From positions 3,334,868 to 3,398,867 of the forward strand of contig NZ_LN831279.1 in assembly GCF_900069005.2 (NCBI RefSeq): DNA of 64,000 nucleotides, read 5' to 3'. Under the pieces are notes generated by a model. That model had not been told where the DNA came from, searched no databases, and worked only from the letters and a program-made list of their open reading frames with translations. This document shows positions 42,970 through 51,982 of this stretch, piece after piece (the stretch's first letter is position 1; each line of letters begins with the position of its first letter). The position numbers and the translations under genes are program-made. The DNA comes from Paenibacillus sp. GM2. Its GTDB lineage: Bacteria; Bacillota; Bacilli; Paenibacillales; Paenibacillaceae.

Positions 42970-43965
42970 TTACTCAAACGGATACTTCAGCTTCCAGTCG
43001 GCCCTTAACTGATCGAGCAGGCCCATTATTGACAGAGACTCCTCTAACGAAATATGCGAGCTCTCCTTATCCCCCCGAAGCAGACATTCGCCCACCTCTT
43101 GCGCTTCAAAGGCATAGCCGATCGAAATCCGATCATCCGTAAATACTTCCTCCTCCGCGCCTTCTACTCGCAGCGAAGCTGTCCTTGCATTCAGGAAGGA
43201 TGGAACATGAATCATGCCTTTCGTTCCGTAAATATGCGCATCATTGTTCATATTAAGCCGGGTGGCCCCATGCAGGGAGGCGCTTCTGCCAACACCGTAA
43301 TCCAGCAGAACGGAAAATTGCTCATCCACACCGGTCTTTCCAAGCTGTACTGCACTATGTATGCGTACAGGATGAGTTCCGAAGATCATCGAAGCGAAGG
43401 AGACCGGATAAATCCCAGCGTCCAGCAGGGCTCCCCCACCTAGCTGCGGATTGAATAATCTGCCTTCCGGGTTCCAATCCGCGCAGAATCCAAACTCCGC
43501 CTTCAACAGCTTGATCTCACCGATTCGTCCATCCTTGATCCATTGTCTCGTCTTAACAATGGCTGGCAGGAAGCGGGTCCACATTGCCTCCATCAGGAAC
43601 AGGCCCTTCTTGGCAGCCAGCTTGATCATCTCTTCCAGCTCGGAGCTGTTGACCGTAAACGGCTTCTCGCACAACACCGCTTTGCCCGCTCGCAGGGCTG
43701 CTATCACATTGTCATGATGCTGCGGATGCGGCGTTGCTACATAAACCACATCAATCTCCGGGTCCTTCAATACCTGTTCATAGCTGCCATAAGCACGGGG
43801 AAGTCCATGCCTCTTGGCAAAGTCATCCGCCTTCTCTTGTGTTCGTGAGCCTACGGCAAATCCTTCCCCATTCGTCACATGAACCAAATCCTTCGTGAAT
43901 TGCTCGGCAATCCAGCCTGTACCCAAAATTCCCCACTTCAATTTCTTCCCTGCGAACTCTCCCAT
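42970..43965 (-). CDS. Gfo/Idh/MocA-family oxidoreductase
   Basis: A 331-residue NAD(P)-dependent dehydrogenase. The Rossmann motif WGILGTGWIAEQFTKDLVHV starts at about residue 11. The substrate-side motif AVLCEKPFTVN (about 96-106) contains the catalytic lysine of the family. The C-terminal beta-sheet domain is complete. Substrates in the family are sugars, inositols and related compounds; none can be named here. The gene lies downstream of an SGNH hydrolase gene on the same strand, 65 bp away. A second dehydrogenase with an SGNH neighbour occurs at 52601-54555. Confidence 0.9.
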   Translation of the reverse strand: MGEFAGKKLKWGILGTGWIAEQFTKDLVHVTNGEGFAVGSRTQEKADDFAKRHGLPRAYGSYEQVLKDPEIDVVYVATPHPQHHDNVIAALRAGKAVLCEKPFTVNSSELEEMIKLAAKKGLFLMEAMWTRFLPAIVKTRQWIKDGRIGEIKLLKAEFGFCADWNPEGRLFNPQLGGGALLDAGIYPVSFASMIFGTHPVRIHSAVQLGKTGVDEQFSVLLDYGVGRSASLHGATRLNMNNDAHIYGTKGMIHVPSFLNARTASLRVEGAEEEVFTDDRISIGYAFEAQEVGECLLRGDKESSHISLEESLSIMGLLDQLRADWKLKYPFE

Positions 43966-44030
43966 AACCTTTTACCCTTCTTCCATAGAATAATTTCCTG
44001 TTAGAGATGTTCCAAAAAAGCTTAGCAGTC

Positions 44031-44657
44031 TCACAAAGCCTTAACCGCACGAAGCCATGCTTCAGCCATCAACGCATGACCTGCCGCAGACGGATGTACG
44101 CCATCCGGCGCCCAATAAGCAGCGTCTGCCCGGGATACGGCGGCTGCGAACAATCCGTCAAGCGGAACAAGCAAGGCGTCGAATTCCCTCGCCAATTTAC
44201 GTACTACCTGGATCTTCGGGTCCAGATCAGAGCGCCAGGCCAACCGATCTTCCGGTGTCGGCAATACGAAGGGTTCCATCAAAATCAGCTTCGCTCCCAG
44301 CCGCTTCTTCGTACGCTCCAGTACTTCACGGCAACCTGCTTCATAGCTCTCGACCGGAGTCTCATCGTTATTGTCAAACCGTCGCCAGGTGTCATTGATG
44401 CCGATCAGAATCGATACCCAGGTCGGTTTTAGAGCAAGGCTATCCTCCTCCCAGCGATTCTGCAGATCTACTACCCGGTTGCCGCTAATCCCCCGATTGT
44501 AGAAAGTCAGCCGCTTCTCCGGATACAGATAGCCTAGCCGGGAAGCGACCAGATTGGCGTAACCGTTTCCAAGTGATGCCGGGTTGGAATAATCCCTACC
44601 GCAATCCGTAACGCTGTCTCCCTGAAAGAGTACGATTTCATCGTTATTCAGCAGCAT
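44031..44657 (-). CDS. SGNH/GDSL-family hydrolase
   Basis: A 208-residue esterase of the SGNH clan. Block I FQGDSVTDCGRDYSNP carries the catalytic serine, block II has the GISGNR glycine, block III GINDTWRRF the asparagine, and block V DGVHPSAAGH the aspartate and histidine. It has no signal peptide and is probably cytoplasmic. It resembles rhamnogalacturonan or xylan acetylesterases, suggesting removal of acetyl groups from imported plant oligosaccharides. An AAAGGAG site lies nine bases before the ATG. Confidence 0.92.
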   Translation of the reverse strand: MLLNNDEIVLFQGDSVTDCGRDYSNPASLGNGYANLVASRLGYLYPEKRLTFYNRGISGNRVVDLQNRWEEDSLALKPTWVSILIGINDTWRRFDNNDETPVESYEAGCREVLERTKKRLGAKLILMEPFVLPTPEDRLAWRSDLDPKIQVVRKLAREFDALLVPLDGLFAAAVSRADAAYWAPDGVHPSAAGHALMAEAWLRAVKAL

Positions 44658-44731
44658 TTTCTCGTCTCCTTTAGTTTCAACTACAATCCTTTAACTATAA
44701 ACATTCAACCAAATTCAGAATAAAAGAGGTT

Positions 44732-44898
44732 GTCCAAAAAGTCCACTCTTGATCAAAAGGCTAATATTTATGAGGTCGTTCTCCACGAAAACGTGAAAAC
44801 CCCGTTTCTTTAGCTACTAGCTTCACGCAAACGGAAGCGTTTCGTAAAACGCACCTCGGAAACAGCCGCTTCGGTACTGAAAATCCGCCCTTTGAGCC
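44732..44898. repeat. TIR-bounded dispersed repeat, copy 2 (about 167 bp)
   Basis: The left end GTCCAAAAAGTCC and the right end GGCTCAAAGGGCGG (inverse strand) match the family termini imperfectly. The interior shares the TCCACGAAAACGTG and CTTCACGCAAACGGAAGCG blocks with copy 1. It sits between the SGNH gene and the promoter of the small membrane peptide. Confidence 0.6.
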
Positions 44899-44967
44899 GA
44901 CAAAAGTATATGTATTTAAGCGCAAGAAAAAAATATTTTAAAAAAGTTCAAAAAAATGTTTGAAATT

Positions 44968-44995
44968 TGACACAAAATGTTCAATAATTAGATTA
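44968..44995 (+). promoter_or_regulatory. Sigma-A promoter of the 40-residue peptide gene
   Basis: TTGACA (44968-44973), 16 nt, then TAGATT (44990-44995). It lies about 50 bp before the small gene. Confidence 0.55.
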
Positions 44996-45042
44996 GACAC
45001 AGATCGTTCACAATTACATCAACAGCGACAAAGGGGCTGATT

Positions 45043-45165
45043 ATGATGATGTGGGAACCAGGAAGCAGCAAAGCCAAGAGCAATGTCTTTGGACTGATTA
45101 TTGGTCTGGGCATTTTCTATGCTGCATTTTATATCGCGTTTACCCTTATGGCAGTTCATCACTAA
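45043..45165 (+). CDS. Small membrane peptide, 40 residues
   Basis: The peptide starts MMMWEPGSSKAKSN and then has a single hydrophobic span (VFGLIIGLGIFYAAFYIAF) ending ...LMAVHH. Three consecutive ATG codons (45043, 45046, 45049) leave the start open by two residues. AAGGGG (45031-45036) is well placed. A sigma-A-like promoter lies upstream and a hairpin terminator (45214-45251) downstream, so it appears to be a complete small transcription unit. Family not recognised; a short single-span peptide could be regulatory. Confidence 0.6.
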   Translation: MMMWEPGSSKAKSNVFGLIIGLGIFYAAFYIAFTLMAVHH

Positions 45166-45213
45166 TGTAAACGGGATATGTAACCGTTGTCAAAATATTT
45201 TAGCGGAAGATCG

Positions 45214-45251
45214 AAAAAGTTGGCCTGGAGAAGAAAGAAAGCCGACTTTTT
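45214..45251 (+). terminator. Terminator of the small peptide gene
   Basis: AAAAAGTTGGC pairs with GCCGACTTTTT around a purine-rich loop. Confidence 0.65.
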
Positions 45252-45301
45252 GAACATCTGCTGTAAGTAGACATTCAACCAATACGAGCTTTCATTCAGA
45301 A

Positions 45302-45330
45302 TAAACCTGAGGCATGACGCCTCAGGTTTA
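45302..45330. terminator. Terminator of the SEC-C gene
   Basis: TAAACCTGAGGC/GCCTCAGGTTTA is perfect apart from the 4-nt loop. It is ten bases from the SEC-C gene stop and is also T-rich on the plus side. Confidence 0.8.
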
Positions 45331-45339
45331 TATTCTTTT

Positions 45340-46518
45340 TTATTTACCGCAGCATTTCTTGTATTTCAGACCACTTCCACACGGACAAGGATCATTACGG
45401 CCAATTTTCTTGGAAATGACCTGATTCTTGACTTGTGCCCGGAATGGAGGCACCGCCGCTCTGTAGCCTGACTCCAGGTCCTTCGATATCGCGCGTCTCT
45501 CTAGCGGTGTATAACCGCCGTTCGAAGCCAGACGTGTATGGTTATATGCTTCGGTCACCAGATAGACGACCATTTGCACCTGCTCCATACTATCAAATTC
45601 GATATCTCTTCGTTCAAATTCATGCATGATCTCCTGAATTGGCGCTTCCATAGAGCAGGCCAGCTGAATGTCGTCGACCAAATCATCCACAAATTCAGAA
45701 TCAGGACGTAATTCCTTGATAATATAGCTTCTTAACGCCGTAAGCTGAGGAGTCATCTCATAATAGAGACCATTCGAATATTTCAACAATTCGTCCTTAT
45801 CGGGCACATGGTAGCTCTTGCCCTTCATCTTCTCCAGCAGCCCCTTGAATTCAGAAGCATCATCGGAGTAGACCAGATCCTCAACAATCAGGTATCCCTT
45901 GTACATACGGAATAGCTGGTCTCTGCCGCTAAACTCTTCGTATAAAGCTTTGAGCTCCTCAACAGTAAGCTTGTCATCATTTTGCTCATTGAAAATCTCC
46001 ACCAGCTTGTCCGGCTTGATCGCACCATATAAATTCGTAGCAGCAGAGATATAGCGGAATACAAGCTGATATCTGTTCAGAACCTTGCCAAATGAGCTGG
46101 CTTCCAGCTCAGCATATGCAGCCTTGACTTCATCCGGTATAAGCAAATACAGCTTATTGTCCGTAAAGTAGCTGACAACCAATCCGCGCTCCAGCCAATA
46201 GGCATAATATCCGTAAGGGACATAATTGTCCTGTAATACGGAATCTTCCGCAATCGCTTTGAGCACTTTCCATTCCTCGGCTCTGGCCAGCAGAAGCGTT
46301 GTCTTCAGAACCTCCCGATCTGTAATGCATTCCAGCAATTTGTCGGCAAGCTCGCCCTTTTTCAATTTAGAACGCCCAGGCACCTTGTACACCGACGCCA
46401 ATGCAGCTAGTCTTGTCTTGGTAAGACCATGGAGAATTTCCTTCAGACTAGTCGTAACTTCGCCAATGATAGCATGCTGTATGTTCGTTGCTTCAAATTG
46501 GGCTTTGTTGTCTAACAT
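45340..46518 (-). CDS. SEC-C motif protein with Rho-N-like N-terminus
   Basis: A 392-residue protein. It ends with a textbook SEC-C zinc-binding motif (GRNDPCPCGSGLKYKKCCGK), as found at the end of SecA and in nucleic-acid-associated proteins. Residues about 25-70 (LTKTRLAALASVYKVPGRSK and following LADKLLECI) resemble a Rho-N/SAP-like fold. The long middle region is helical and unassigned. No signal peptide. It is probably cytoplasmic and may bind RNA or ribosomes. GAGGTG lies eight bases before the ATG. Confidence 0.75.
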   Translation of the reverse strand: MLDNKAQFEATNIQHAIIGEVTTSLKEILHGLTKTRLAALASVYKVPGRSKLKKGELADKLLECITDREVLKTTLLLARAEEWKVLKAIAEDSVLQDNYVPYGYYAYWLERGLVVSYFTDNKLYLLIPDEVKAAYAELEASSFGKVLNRYQLVFRYISAATNLYGAIKPDKLVEIFNEQNDDKLTVEELKALYEEFSGRDQLFRMYKGYLIVEDLVYSDDASEFKGLLEKMKGKSYHVPDKDELLKYSNGLYYEMTPQLTALRSYIIKELRPDSEFVDDLVDDIQLACSMEAPIQEIMHEFERRDIEFDSMEQVQMVVYLVTEAYNHTRLASNGGYTPLERRAISKDLESGYRAAVPPFRAQVKNQVISKKIGRNDPCPCGSGLKYKKCCGK

Positions 46519-46745
46519 GTATACACCTCATCCAATCCAATCCTTATGCGCAGCTCAAACACCCTAACAGAAATTAGTCAGGCCGCGCTCTATTTATCTA
46601 TTATACACGATAGGCGCAAGTCCGGGCTGCAAATCACTAATAATTCCCATTGTTTTTATAAAAAGACTAACTGCTGTTTAGCACTAAATCAACCGCTGTA
46701 GCTAGTTAGCCTTAATTTTTACTATTCCCGGATACCTCTTCTATT

Positions 46746-46868
46746 CTACTCCGAATAAGCCGTATCAATAGCTTCCTGTGGGATAAGAATCGGTTTGATC
46801 GCCCCAAATTGAGAGCAGGACGAGTCCTGCGTCAAATGCATGGAGAAGCCCTGTCCATTCGCAGCCCT
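46746..46868 (-). pseudogene. Degenerate 3' end of a second copy of the lipoprotein gene
   Basis: Translated on the minus strand this stretch reads GQGFSMHLTQDSS, then IPQEAIDTAYSE and a stop. It aligns with GQQVSMEMKMDSA and VPQEALDNAIVQ at the end of the neighbouring lipoprotein (47059-47934). Nothing upstream keeps the frame. The rest of the gap 46519-47058 has no gene that I can support, only a terminator at 46998-47044. Confidence 0.65.
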
Positions 46869-46997
46869 CTATTCATCTGAATCCTCCAAATGATAAGCTA
46901 TATCCTAATAATTGATCATATTTCTAAATCCAGAGATAAGGACTTTATACCTAAGTATGTAGAAGAAGCGCGCTTTTTGTAAAGTTCAGCAAATAAT

Positions 46998-47044
46998 AAG
47001 ACGCATCATTCACGGCAATGACTGCCAAATGAATGATGCGTCTT
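46998..47044 (-). terminator. Terminator of the lipoprotein gene
   Basis: AAGACGCATCATTCA and TGAATGATGCGTCTT are perfectly complementary. It lies 15 bp after the lipoprotein stop. Confidence 0.8.
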
Positions 47045-47058
47045 CAAGTTATTAATTC

Positions 47059-47934
47059 TTATTGAACAATCGCGTTATCCAATGCTTCCTGTGGAACTTC
47101 AATTGCGTCGATCTCGTTGAATTTGGAGAAGGCCGAATCCATTTTCATCTCCATCGATACCTGCTGTCCTTCCGCTTCCATATCCATATTCATTTCAACA
47201 GACATCTTGGAAGGCAGATAAGTCTCCTTATTGATGGAATATACGATATTAATATTATCGATATTCATTTGATCAAGCACAGCCATTGTCTCTGCCTGGT
47301 TCTCGCCACCGTTTTGGCTTAAGAGCGATTTAGCCAGTTCCTTCATGTTGTCGCCGGACAGATTGGCTTTCAGCACGTAGTCGCCGCCTTCTTCAGTGAC
47401 CTTCATTTCGCCGGCGATCGTTTTGAATTGCTCGATCTGTTGGGTAGCATCAGCGGTATCCTTTGCAGCGTCCTTCAGGGTGGCGATCATGGTCTCATCT
47501 GTCAGCTTCACCCAGGATCCGCCTGTAAGCATGTAGATCCCGTCTGCAGTAATATACTGCGTAACGTCCTGATTCCCCAGGTCTCCCATCGCCATATGCA
47601 ATTCCTGCTTCATAGACAGCGGGTCCTGGATAATGTCAGACTTGATTTCCATATCGATGTTCTGCTCCTGGGTGTCCTCGCCCACCTTAATAACGAGATG
47701 CTGCTTGGAAGTCGCCGTCATTGAGAGGCTCTTCAAATCTTTCATTGCATCCGTCAGCTTCGTGAGCAGTTCATCCGCTGCTGGCGCAGCCACACCTTCG
47801 TTTGTCTTCACTGCTGCCGATGCATTTGATTCCGCACCGGAACTTGCATTATTGTCCGCCTTTTTGTCCTGGCCACATCCTGTTAATCCCAAAGCCAGAA
47901 CTACCCCTAATAGCAATACCACCATCTTCTTCAT
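47059..47934 (-). CDS. Secreted lipoprotein, DUF6612-like
   Basis: A 291-residue lipoprotein. Its signal peptide ends in the lipobox LGLTGC (cysteine 21), followed by an Asn/Ser/Ala-rich spacer. The body has the LolA/LppX-like pattern of alternating beta strands (MTATSKQHLVIKVGEDTQEQ, YITADGIYMLTGGSWVKLTD, ETYLPSKMSVEMNMDMEAEG) seen in DUF6612-type proteins of Gram-positives. It probably binds a lipid or peptide at the outer membrane face. The ATG at 47934 has AGGAGGAG seven bases upstream, preferable to 47970. A decayed copy of its end lies downstream at 46746-46868. Function unknown. Confidence 0.75.
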   Translation of the reverse strand: MKKMVVLLLGVVLALGLTGCGQDKKADNNASSGAESNASAAVKTNEGVAAPAADELLTKLTDAMKDLKSLSMTATSKQHLVIKVGEDTQEQNIDMEIKSDIIQDPLSMKQELHMAMGDLGNQDVTQYITADGIYMLTGGSWVKLTDETMIATLKDAAKDTADATQQIEQFKTIAGEMKVTEEGGDYVLKANLSGDNMKELAKSLLSQNGGENQAETMAVLDQMNIDNINIVYSINKETYLPSKMSVEMNMDMEAEGQQVSMEMKMDSAFSKFNEIDAIEVPQEALDNAIVQ

Positions 47935-47961
47935 ACAGTTTCTCCTCCTATTTCTAAAATG

Positions 47962-48198
47962 GTCATCCAAAAAGTCCGCTTTTGATCCCGAAGTAACACA
48001 GAAAGTAAATTCGACACCGAATCTTGAATTCAGCAGGACCTAAGCATATGCTTACGAAGTCATGTTTCCTGCGGAAACATCCCAGATGCTCATATACTCA
48101 AAACGTACGCTCCGCTCCTCAGACCCAGGCTTCATCCAACTGAATGTAAACGCACTTGGAAGCAACAGCTTGGGTGCTGAAAACCGGCCTTTTGGGAC
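47962..48198. repeat. TIR-bounded dispersed repeat, copy 3 (237 bp)
   Basis: It starts GTCATCCAAAAAGTCCGCTT and ends ACCGGCCTTTTGGGAC. It shares the CCGAATCTTGAATTCA, CGCTCCGCTCCTCAGACCC and CTTCATCCAACTGAA blocks with copy 1 in the same order. It overlaps no gene. The gap from 47935 to 48382 otherwise holds promoters for the flanking genes. Confidence 0.75.
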
Positions 48199-48382
48199 TC
48201 GATTGAAACATAGACCCTATATTACCCAAAACAGTATGGAAAAGAAAAGGGACTTTCCTCCTAAATATAACTAATCTGTTCCCAATGAGGTGCGTAGGCT
48301 CTCTGCCGTTATAAATCGCCTTCCTGGGCCAAGACATATATAATAGACACGAATCTGCATCGCTCGGAAAGGAAGTTAAATC

Positions 48383-48970
48383 TTGAAAAATCTTTTGGTT
48401 ACAGGTTACCGCGCACATGAACTCGGAATATATAACAATAAACATGAAGGAATCCCGTACATCCGCCAGGCGATTATCTCGCGCTTGATACCGCTGCTGG
48501 AGGAAGGGCTGGAATGGGTCATTACACCGGGACAATACGGCGTAGACCTATGGGCCTGCGAAGCCGCAATCGAGCTAAGAAGACAGTATCCGGCGCTCAA
48601 ATGCTCAATACTTACTGCCTTCAGCCACCCTGAAGAGCAATGGAAAGAGGATAAAAAGGCTTATTACCAGGATTTGATCGCTAAGGTTGATTTCTATGCT
48701 CCTGTCAGTAAAGAGCCCTATAGAGGTCCATGGCAATTTGCCGCCAGGGATGAGCTGCTGTTCCGCAAGACCGATGGCATTTTGCTTGTCTATGACGAAG
48801 AGATGGGTGAAGCGAGTCCAAAATACTTGAAGCAGCGGGCCTTGAAGAAGCAAGCCACGGAGAATTATACCGTGATTATGATCGGTGCGGAGGAAATCCA
48901 GGCCATCGCTGATGATGATCGTCAGCATTTGGAGAAGGAAAGTACGGCGCAGGATGATATCCTCTGGTAA
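48383..48970 (+). CDS. ypsA: YpsA-like SLOG-superfamily protein (DUF1273)
   Basis: A 195-residue Rossmann-like protein of the SLOG/DprA-related DUF1273 family. Conserved pieces are LLVTGYRAHELGIYN at the N-terminus, WVITPGQYGVDLWACEAAIE (about 45-64) and DGILLVYDEEMGEASPKYL (about 130-148). YpsA of Bacillus affects cell division and oxidative stress and probably binds a nucleotide. The gene starts with TTG seven bases after GGAAGT. It is followed 48 bp later by the glucan phosphorylase gene, possibly as one unit. Confidence 0.88.
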   Translation: MKNLLVTGYRAHELGIYNNKHEGIPYIRQAIISRLIPLLEEGLEWVITPGQYGVDLWACEAAIELRRQYPALKCSILTAFSHPEEQWKEDKKAYYQDLIAKVDFYAPVSKEPYRGPWQFAARDELLFRKTDGILLVYDEEMGEASPKYLKQRALKKQATENYTVIMIGAEEIQAIADDDRQHLEKESTAQDDILW

Positions 48971-49018
48971 CGCCCGGATGTCGGCCTCATATCATGGGAT
49001 ATAAGGAGGCGATTGGCA

Positions 49019-50635
49019 ATGACTCAACAGCACCTGCCGACTGTAGCTTATTTCAGTATGGAGTTCGGACTTGAATCCAGTTTCAAAATATATGCGGGAG
49101 GTCTCGGTATTCTTGCCGGCGATTATATCAAGGGCGCCAGAGATGTCGGTGCCCCGATCATAGGCATCGGTATCAAATGGAAGCAGGGATATACCGATCA
49201 GCATATCGATCCCGATGGCAAGCCTTACGATGCTTATCATAACTACATGTATGAGTTCCTTGAGGATACAGGGGTACAAGTCAGCGTAACAATTCGCAAC
49301 ATTGACGTTCACTGCAAAGTGTGGAAAACGGAGAAATTCGGCAATAACCCGCTATATCTGCTCGATACCGATATTCCGCAAAATAGCGATAGCTGGATTA
49401 CCGGACAATTGTACGGATGGTTTGGTGAAGAGCGCATCGCTCAGGAGATTGTGCTTGGCATCGCGGGAGTCAGGGCACTTCGGGCGCTTCAGATCCCGGT
49501 CGATGTATATCACTTCAATGAAGGACATGCGGCGTTGGCGGCGATCGAATTGATCCGTGAGAAAATGAATGCCGGCCGCTCCTTCGAGGAAGCCTGGCAA
49601 GCCACTCGGGACGAGGTTGTATTTACCACCCATACACCGATCCGGGAAGGCAATGAATCCCATCCGTTAGAGCGGCTTGAGTATATGTCCGCCTTCAACC
49701 ATCTCACCCGCGAGCAAATGGAGCGCATCGGCGGCAATCCGTTCAATATGACGGTTGCCGGGCTGAGGCTGTCGCGCATTTCCAATGGCGTCGCCAAACT
49801 GCATGGCATCACGGCCAATAAAATGTGGCAGGATGTAGCCGGCCGCTCAGAGATCATCAGCATCACGAACGCCATTCATACGCCGACCTGGGTTGATCCG
49901 AGAATAACCGCCGCTTACGAAAGTAATGGGGATCTGTGGGCCGCGCATATGGAGCTCAAGCGTGAGCTGATCCGCTTCATCGAAGAGCGCTCCGGCATAA
50001 GCCTGAATGCCGATCATTTATTAATCGGCTTCTCGCGCCGAGCGGCTCCTTACAAGCGAAGCGACCTGATCTTCTCCAAGCCAGAGCTGATCGCGCCTTA
50101 TCTCGAATCCGGCAAGATCCAGATCGTCTTCTCCGGCAAAGCTCATCCGCTTGATGACACCGGCAAGAGAATCGTCAGCAATCTCGTCGCCATGATGAAG
50201 AAATACCCGGGAAGCGTCGTCTTCCTGGAAAATTACGATATGACGATCGGGGCGGCGCTAACCCGCGGCTCGGACATCTGGCTCAACAATCCGCGAAGGC
50301 CGCTGGAGGCGAGCGGTACATCGGGAATGAAGGCAGCGATGAACGGCGTGCTCAACTGCTCAATTCTGGATGGCTGGTGGCCAGAAGCCTGCCTTGATGG
50401 TGAGAACGGTTGGCAGTTCGGCGACGGCTTGGAGACAGACAATACTGAAGCGCTGGATCGCCATGACAGTGAAGCATTATACGAGACGCTGCTGCAGCGA
50501 GTATTACCTACCTATTATGAGAACAGGCCGAAGTGGGTCGAGATGATGCGCAAAAGCATTGAAACCACACGCGAGCCGTTCGCCACCAAACGCATGATTG
50601 AACAATATTACAATAAAATGTACATCAAGGCGTAG
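49019..50635 (+). CDS. Alpha-glucan phosphorylase (short, archaeal/Thermotoga-like GT35)
   Basis: A 538-residue alpha-glucan phosphorylase. It releases glucose-1-phosphate from glycogen or maltodextrin. Landmarks are AYFSMEFGLESSFKIYAGGL (about 10-29), DVYHFNEGHAALAAIEL (about 160-176) and the pyridoxal-phosphate lysine in EASGTSGMKAAMNGVLN (about 431-447). It is shorter than the 800-residue Bacillus GlgP and belongs to the compact subgroup. AGGAGG lies nine bases before the ATG at 49019; an in-frame TTG six bases upstream is too near. It acts in the cytoplasm. No other glycogen genes are nearby. Confidence 0.93.
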   Translation: MTQQHLPTVAYFSMEFGLESSFKIYAGGLGILAGDYIKGARDVGAPIIGIGIKWKQGYTDQHIDPDGKPYDAYHNYMYEFLEDTGVQVSVTIRNIDVHCKVWKTEKFGNNPLYLLDTDIPQNSDSWITGQLYGWFGEERIAQEIVLGIAGVRALRALQIPVDVYHFNEGHAALAAIELIREKMNAGRSFEEAWQATRDEVVFTTHTPIREGNESHPLERLEYMSAFNHLTREQMERIGGNPFNMTVAGLRLSRISNGVAKLHGITANKMWQDVAGRSEIISITNAIHTPTWVDPRITAAYESNGDLWAAHMELKRELIRFIEERSGISLNADHLLIGFSRRAAPYKRSDLIFSKPELIAPYLESGKIQIVFSGKAHPLDDTGKRIVSNLVAMMKKYPGSVVFLENYDMTIGAALTRGSDIWLNNPRRPLEASGTSGMKAAMNGVLNCSILDGWWPEACLDGENGWQFGDGLETDNTEALDRHDSEALYETLLQRVLPTYYENRPKWVEMMRKSIETTREPFATKRMIEQYYNKMYIKA

Positions 50636-50655
50636 CCAGGTTAACCTGGCAAGTT

Positions 50656-50722
50656 AAAGATCGCTATTGGGTTAAACAGGGGGCTTAAAGCTCCTGGATT
50701 TAACCTAAGTGGCGATCTTTTT
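50656..50722 (+). terminator. Terminator of the phosphorylase gene
   Basis: Long arms AAAGATCGCTATTGGGTTAAA and TTTAACCTAAGTGGCGATCT are followed by TTTTTAG. Confidence 0.85.
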
Positions 50723-50821
50723 AGTTATTAGGAATCAATTATTCGACAAAATTTCCCTTTTATCGCATCATTTCAGGTATAATACACTAATACACAATAC
50801 CTATAAAGGAGATTCAGCTTC

Positions 50822-51982
50822 ATGAAAAAAGTAATCCTACTTGCGGTGCTGCTGTTCGCCTGCCTGATTCCAGCCAGCTATGCCGCTCCTCCTGCCAAGA
50901 ACTTCGTGCTCCTGGATGACAAAAGCAATCATTCCTTCATTCCCCTACGTTCCCTGAACGGAATGGACGGCATCAAAACCGGATGGACACCGGCCGAGAA
51001 ACGGATCGACCTCATTCGGGGCGAAACGCAGCTAACGATGCACTTGGGGAAGACCCAAGCGATCCGTAATGACAAGTCCATTAAACTGTCCGATGCTCCA
51101 TTCACCGAAGGCGGCATAACCTTCGTGCCTTTGCAGACTATTAAAGATTCTTTTCCAGTATCGCTGGAATGGTCGAAGGATACGGCTTCGCTCACTATAC
51201 ATAGCAAGGCATCCGAGGCTTCCACAGAGAACCTGCTTACCACCTCACTTCCTTACATAACCAAAGCCGCATATGGCAAACAGGACAAGCCGATCATCAG
51301 CGAACGGAAAACATTTAAGGTTGGCAGCAAATCCTATAACACGCAAATGGTCACCATATCGCTCCTGCATCCAAAGGTCTCGCTGGATGTTGTCCTTGCC
51401 GGAGATGAAGCAGGCAATGTCGAGGAGCTCAGCAGCATCGCCAAGCGCAGTAAAGCGACCGTAGCCATTAACGGAACCTTCTTTGATGCCTATACGACAG
51501 GAAGCTATAAAGGCCCGTACGGTTATATCATTAGTGGAGGAAGCATAGCTCATAAAAGCTCCGGCGACCGGCGTACGGTATTTACCTTTGACCACAATCT
51601 GTTGGCTGAATTAATACCCGGCGCGGACTTCCCGACCAGATTCGCTGAGGGGGACATCCAAGGCGGGCTGCAGGCCGGACCGCGACTGATCGTAAATGGC
51701 AAGGTTGCGCTTAATGTAGTCGAGGAAGGCTTCAAGGACCCGAAGATTCTGACTGGCGGTGGCGCCCGCAGCGCGCTCGGCATCACCCGCGACCATAAGC
51801 TGATCCTGCTGACAACTGGCGGAGCTACGATCCCCCAGTTGGCCGAGATGATGAAGCAGGCTGGTGCTTACCAGGCGATGAATCTGGACGGCGGAGCATC
51901 CAGCGGACTCTACTATAACGGCAAATACTTGACCACGCCCGGGCGCAAGATCAGCAATGCTCTTGTCGTTAAAGTCCAGTAG
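50822..51982 (+). CDS. Secreted phosphodiester glycosidase (NAGPA family) with stalk domain
   Basis: A 386-residue secreted protein with a signal peptide to about AYA-22. A copper-amine-oxidase-N-like stalk domain (about 30-130; HSFIPLRSLNGM, then GGITFVPLQTIKDSF) is followed by a NAGPA/DUF2233 domain (about 165-384). The latter is recognised by AINGTFFDAYTTGSYKGPYG, GGGARSALGITRD and the final AMNLDGGASSGLYYNGK. Bacterial members cleave sugar phosphodiesters such as cell-wall or exopolysaccharide capping groups. AAAGGAG lies nine bases before the ATG. Its 3' end overlaps the convergent GyrI-like gene by 14 bp. Confidence 0.88.
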   Translation: MKKVILLAVLLFACLIPASYAAPPAKNFVLLDDKSNHSFIPLRSLNGMDGIKTGWTPAEKRIDLIRGETQLTMHLGKTQAIRNDKSIKLSDAPFTEGGITFVPLQTIKDSFPVSLEWSKDTASLTIHSKASEASTENLLTTSLPYITKAAYGKQDKPIISERKTFKVGSKSYNTQMVTISLLHPKVSLDVVLAGDEAGNVEELSSIAKRSKATVAINGTFFDAYTTGSYKGPYGYIISGGSIAHKSSGDRRTVFTFDHNLLAELIPGADFPTRFAEGDIQGGLQAGPRLIVNGKVALNVVEEGFKDPKILTGGGARSALGITRDHKLILLTTGGATIPQLAEMMKQAGAYQAMNLDGGASSGLYYNGKYLTTPGRKISNALVVKVQ

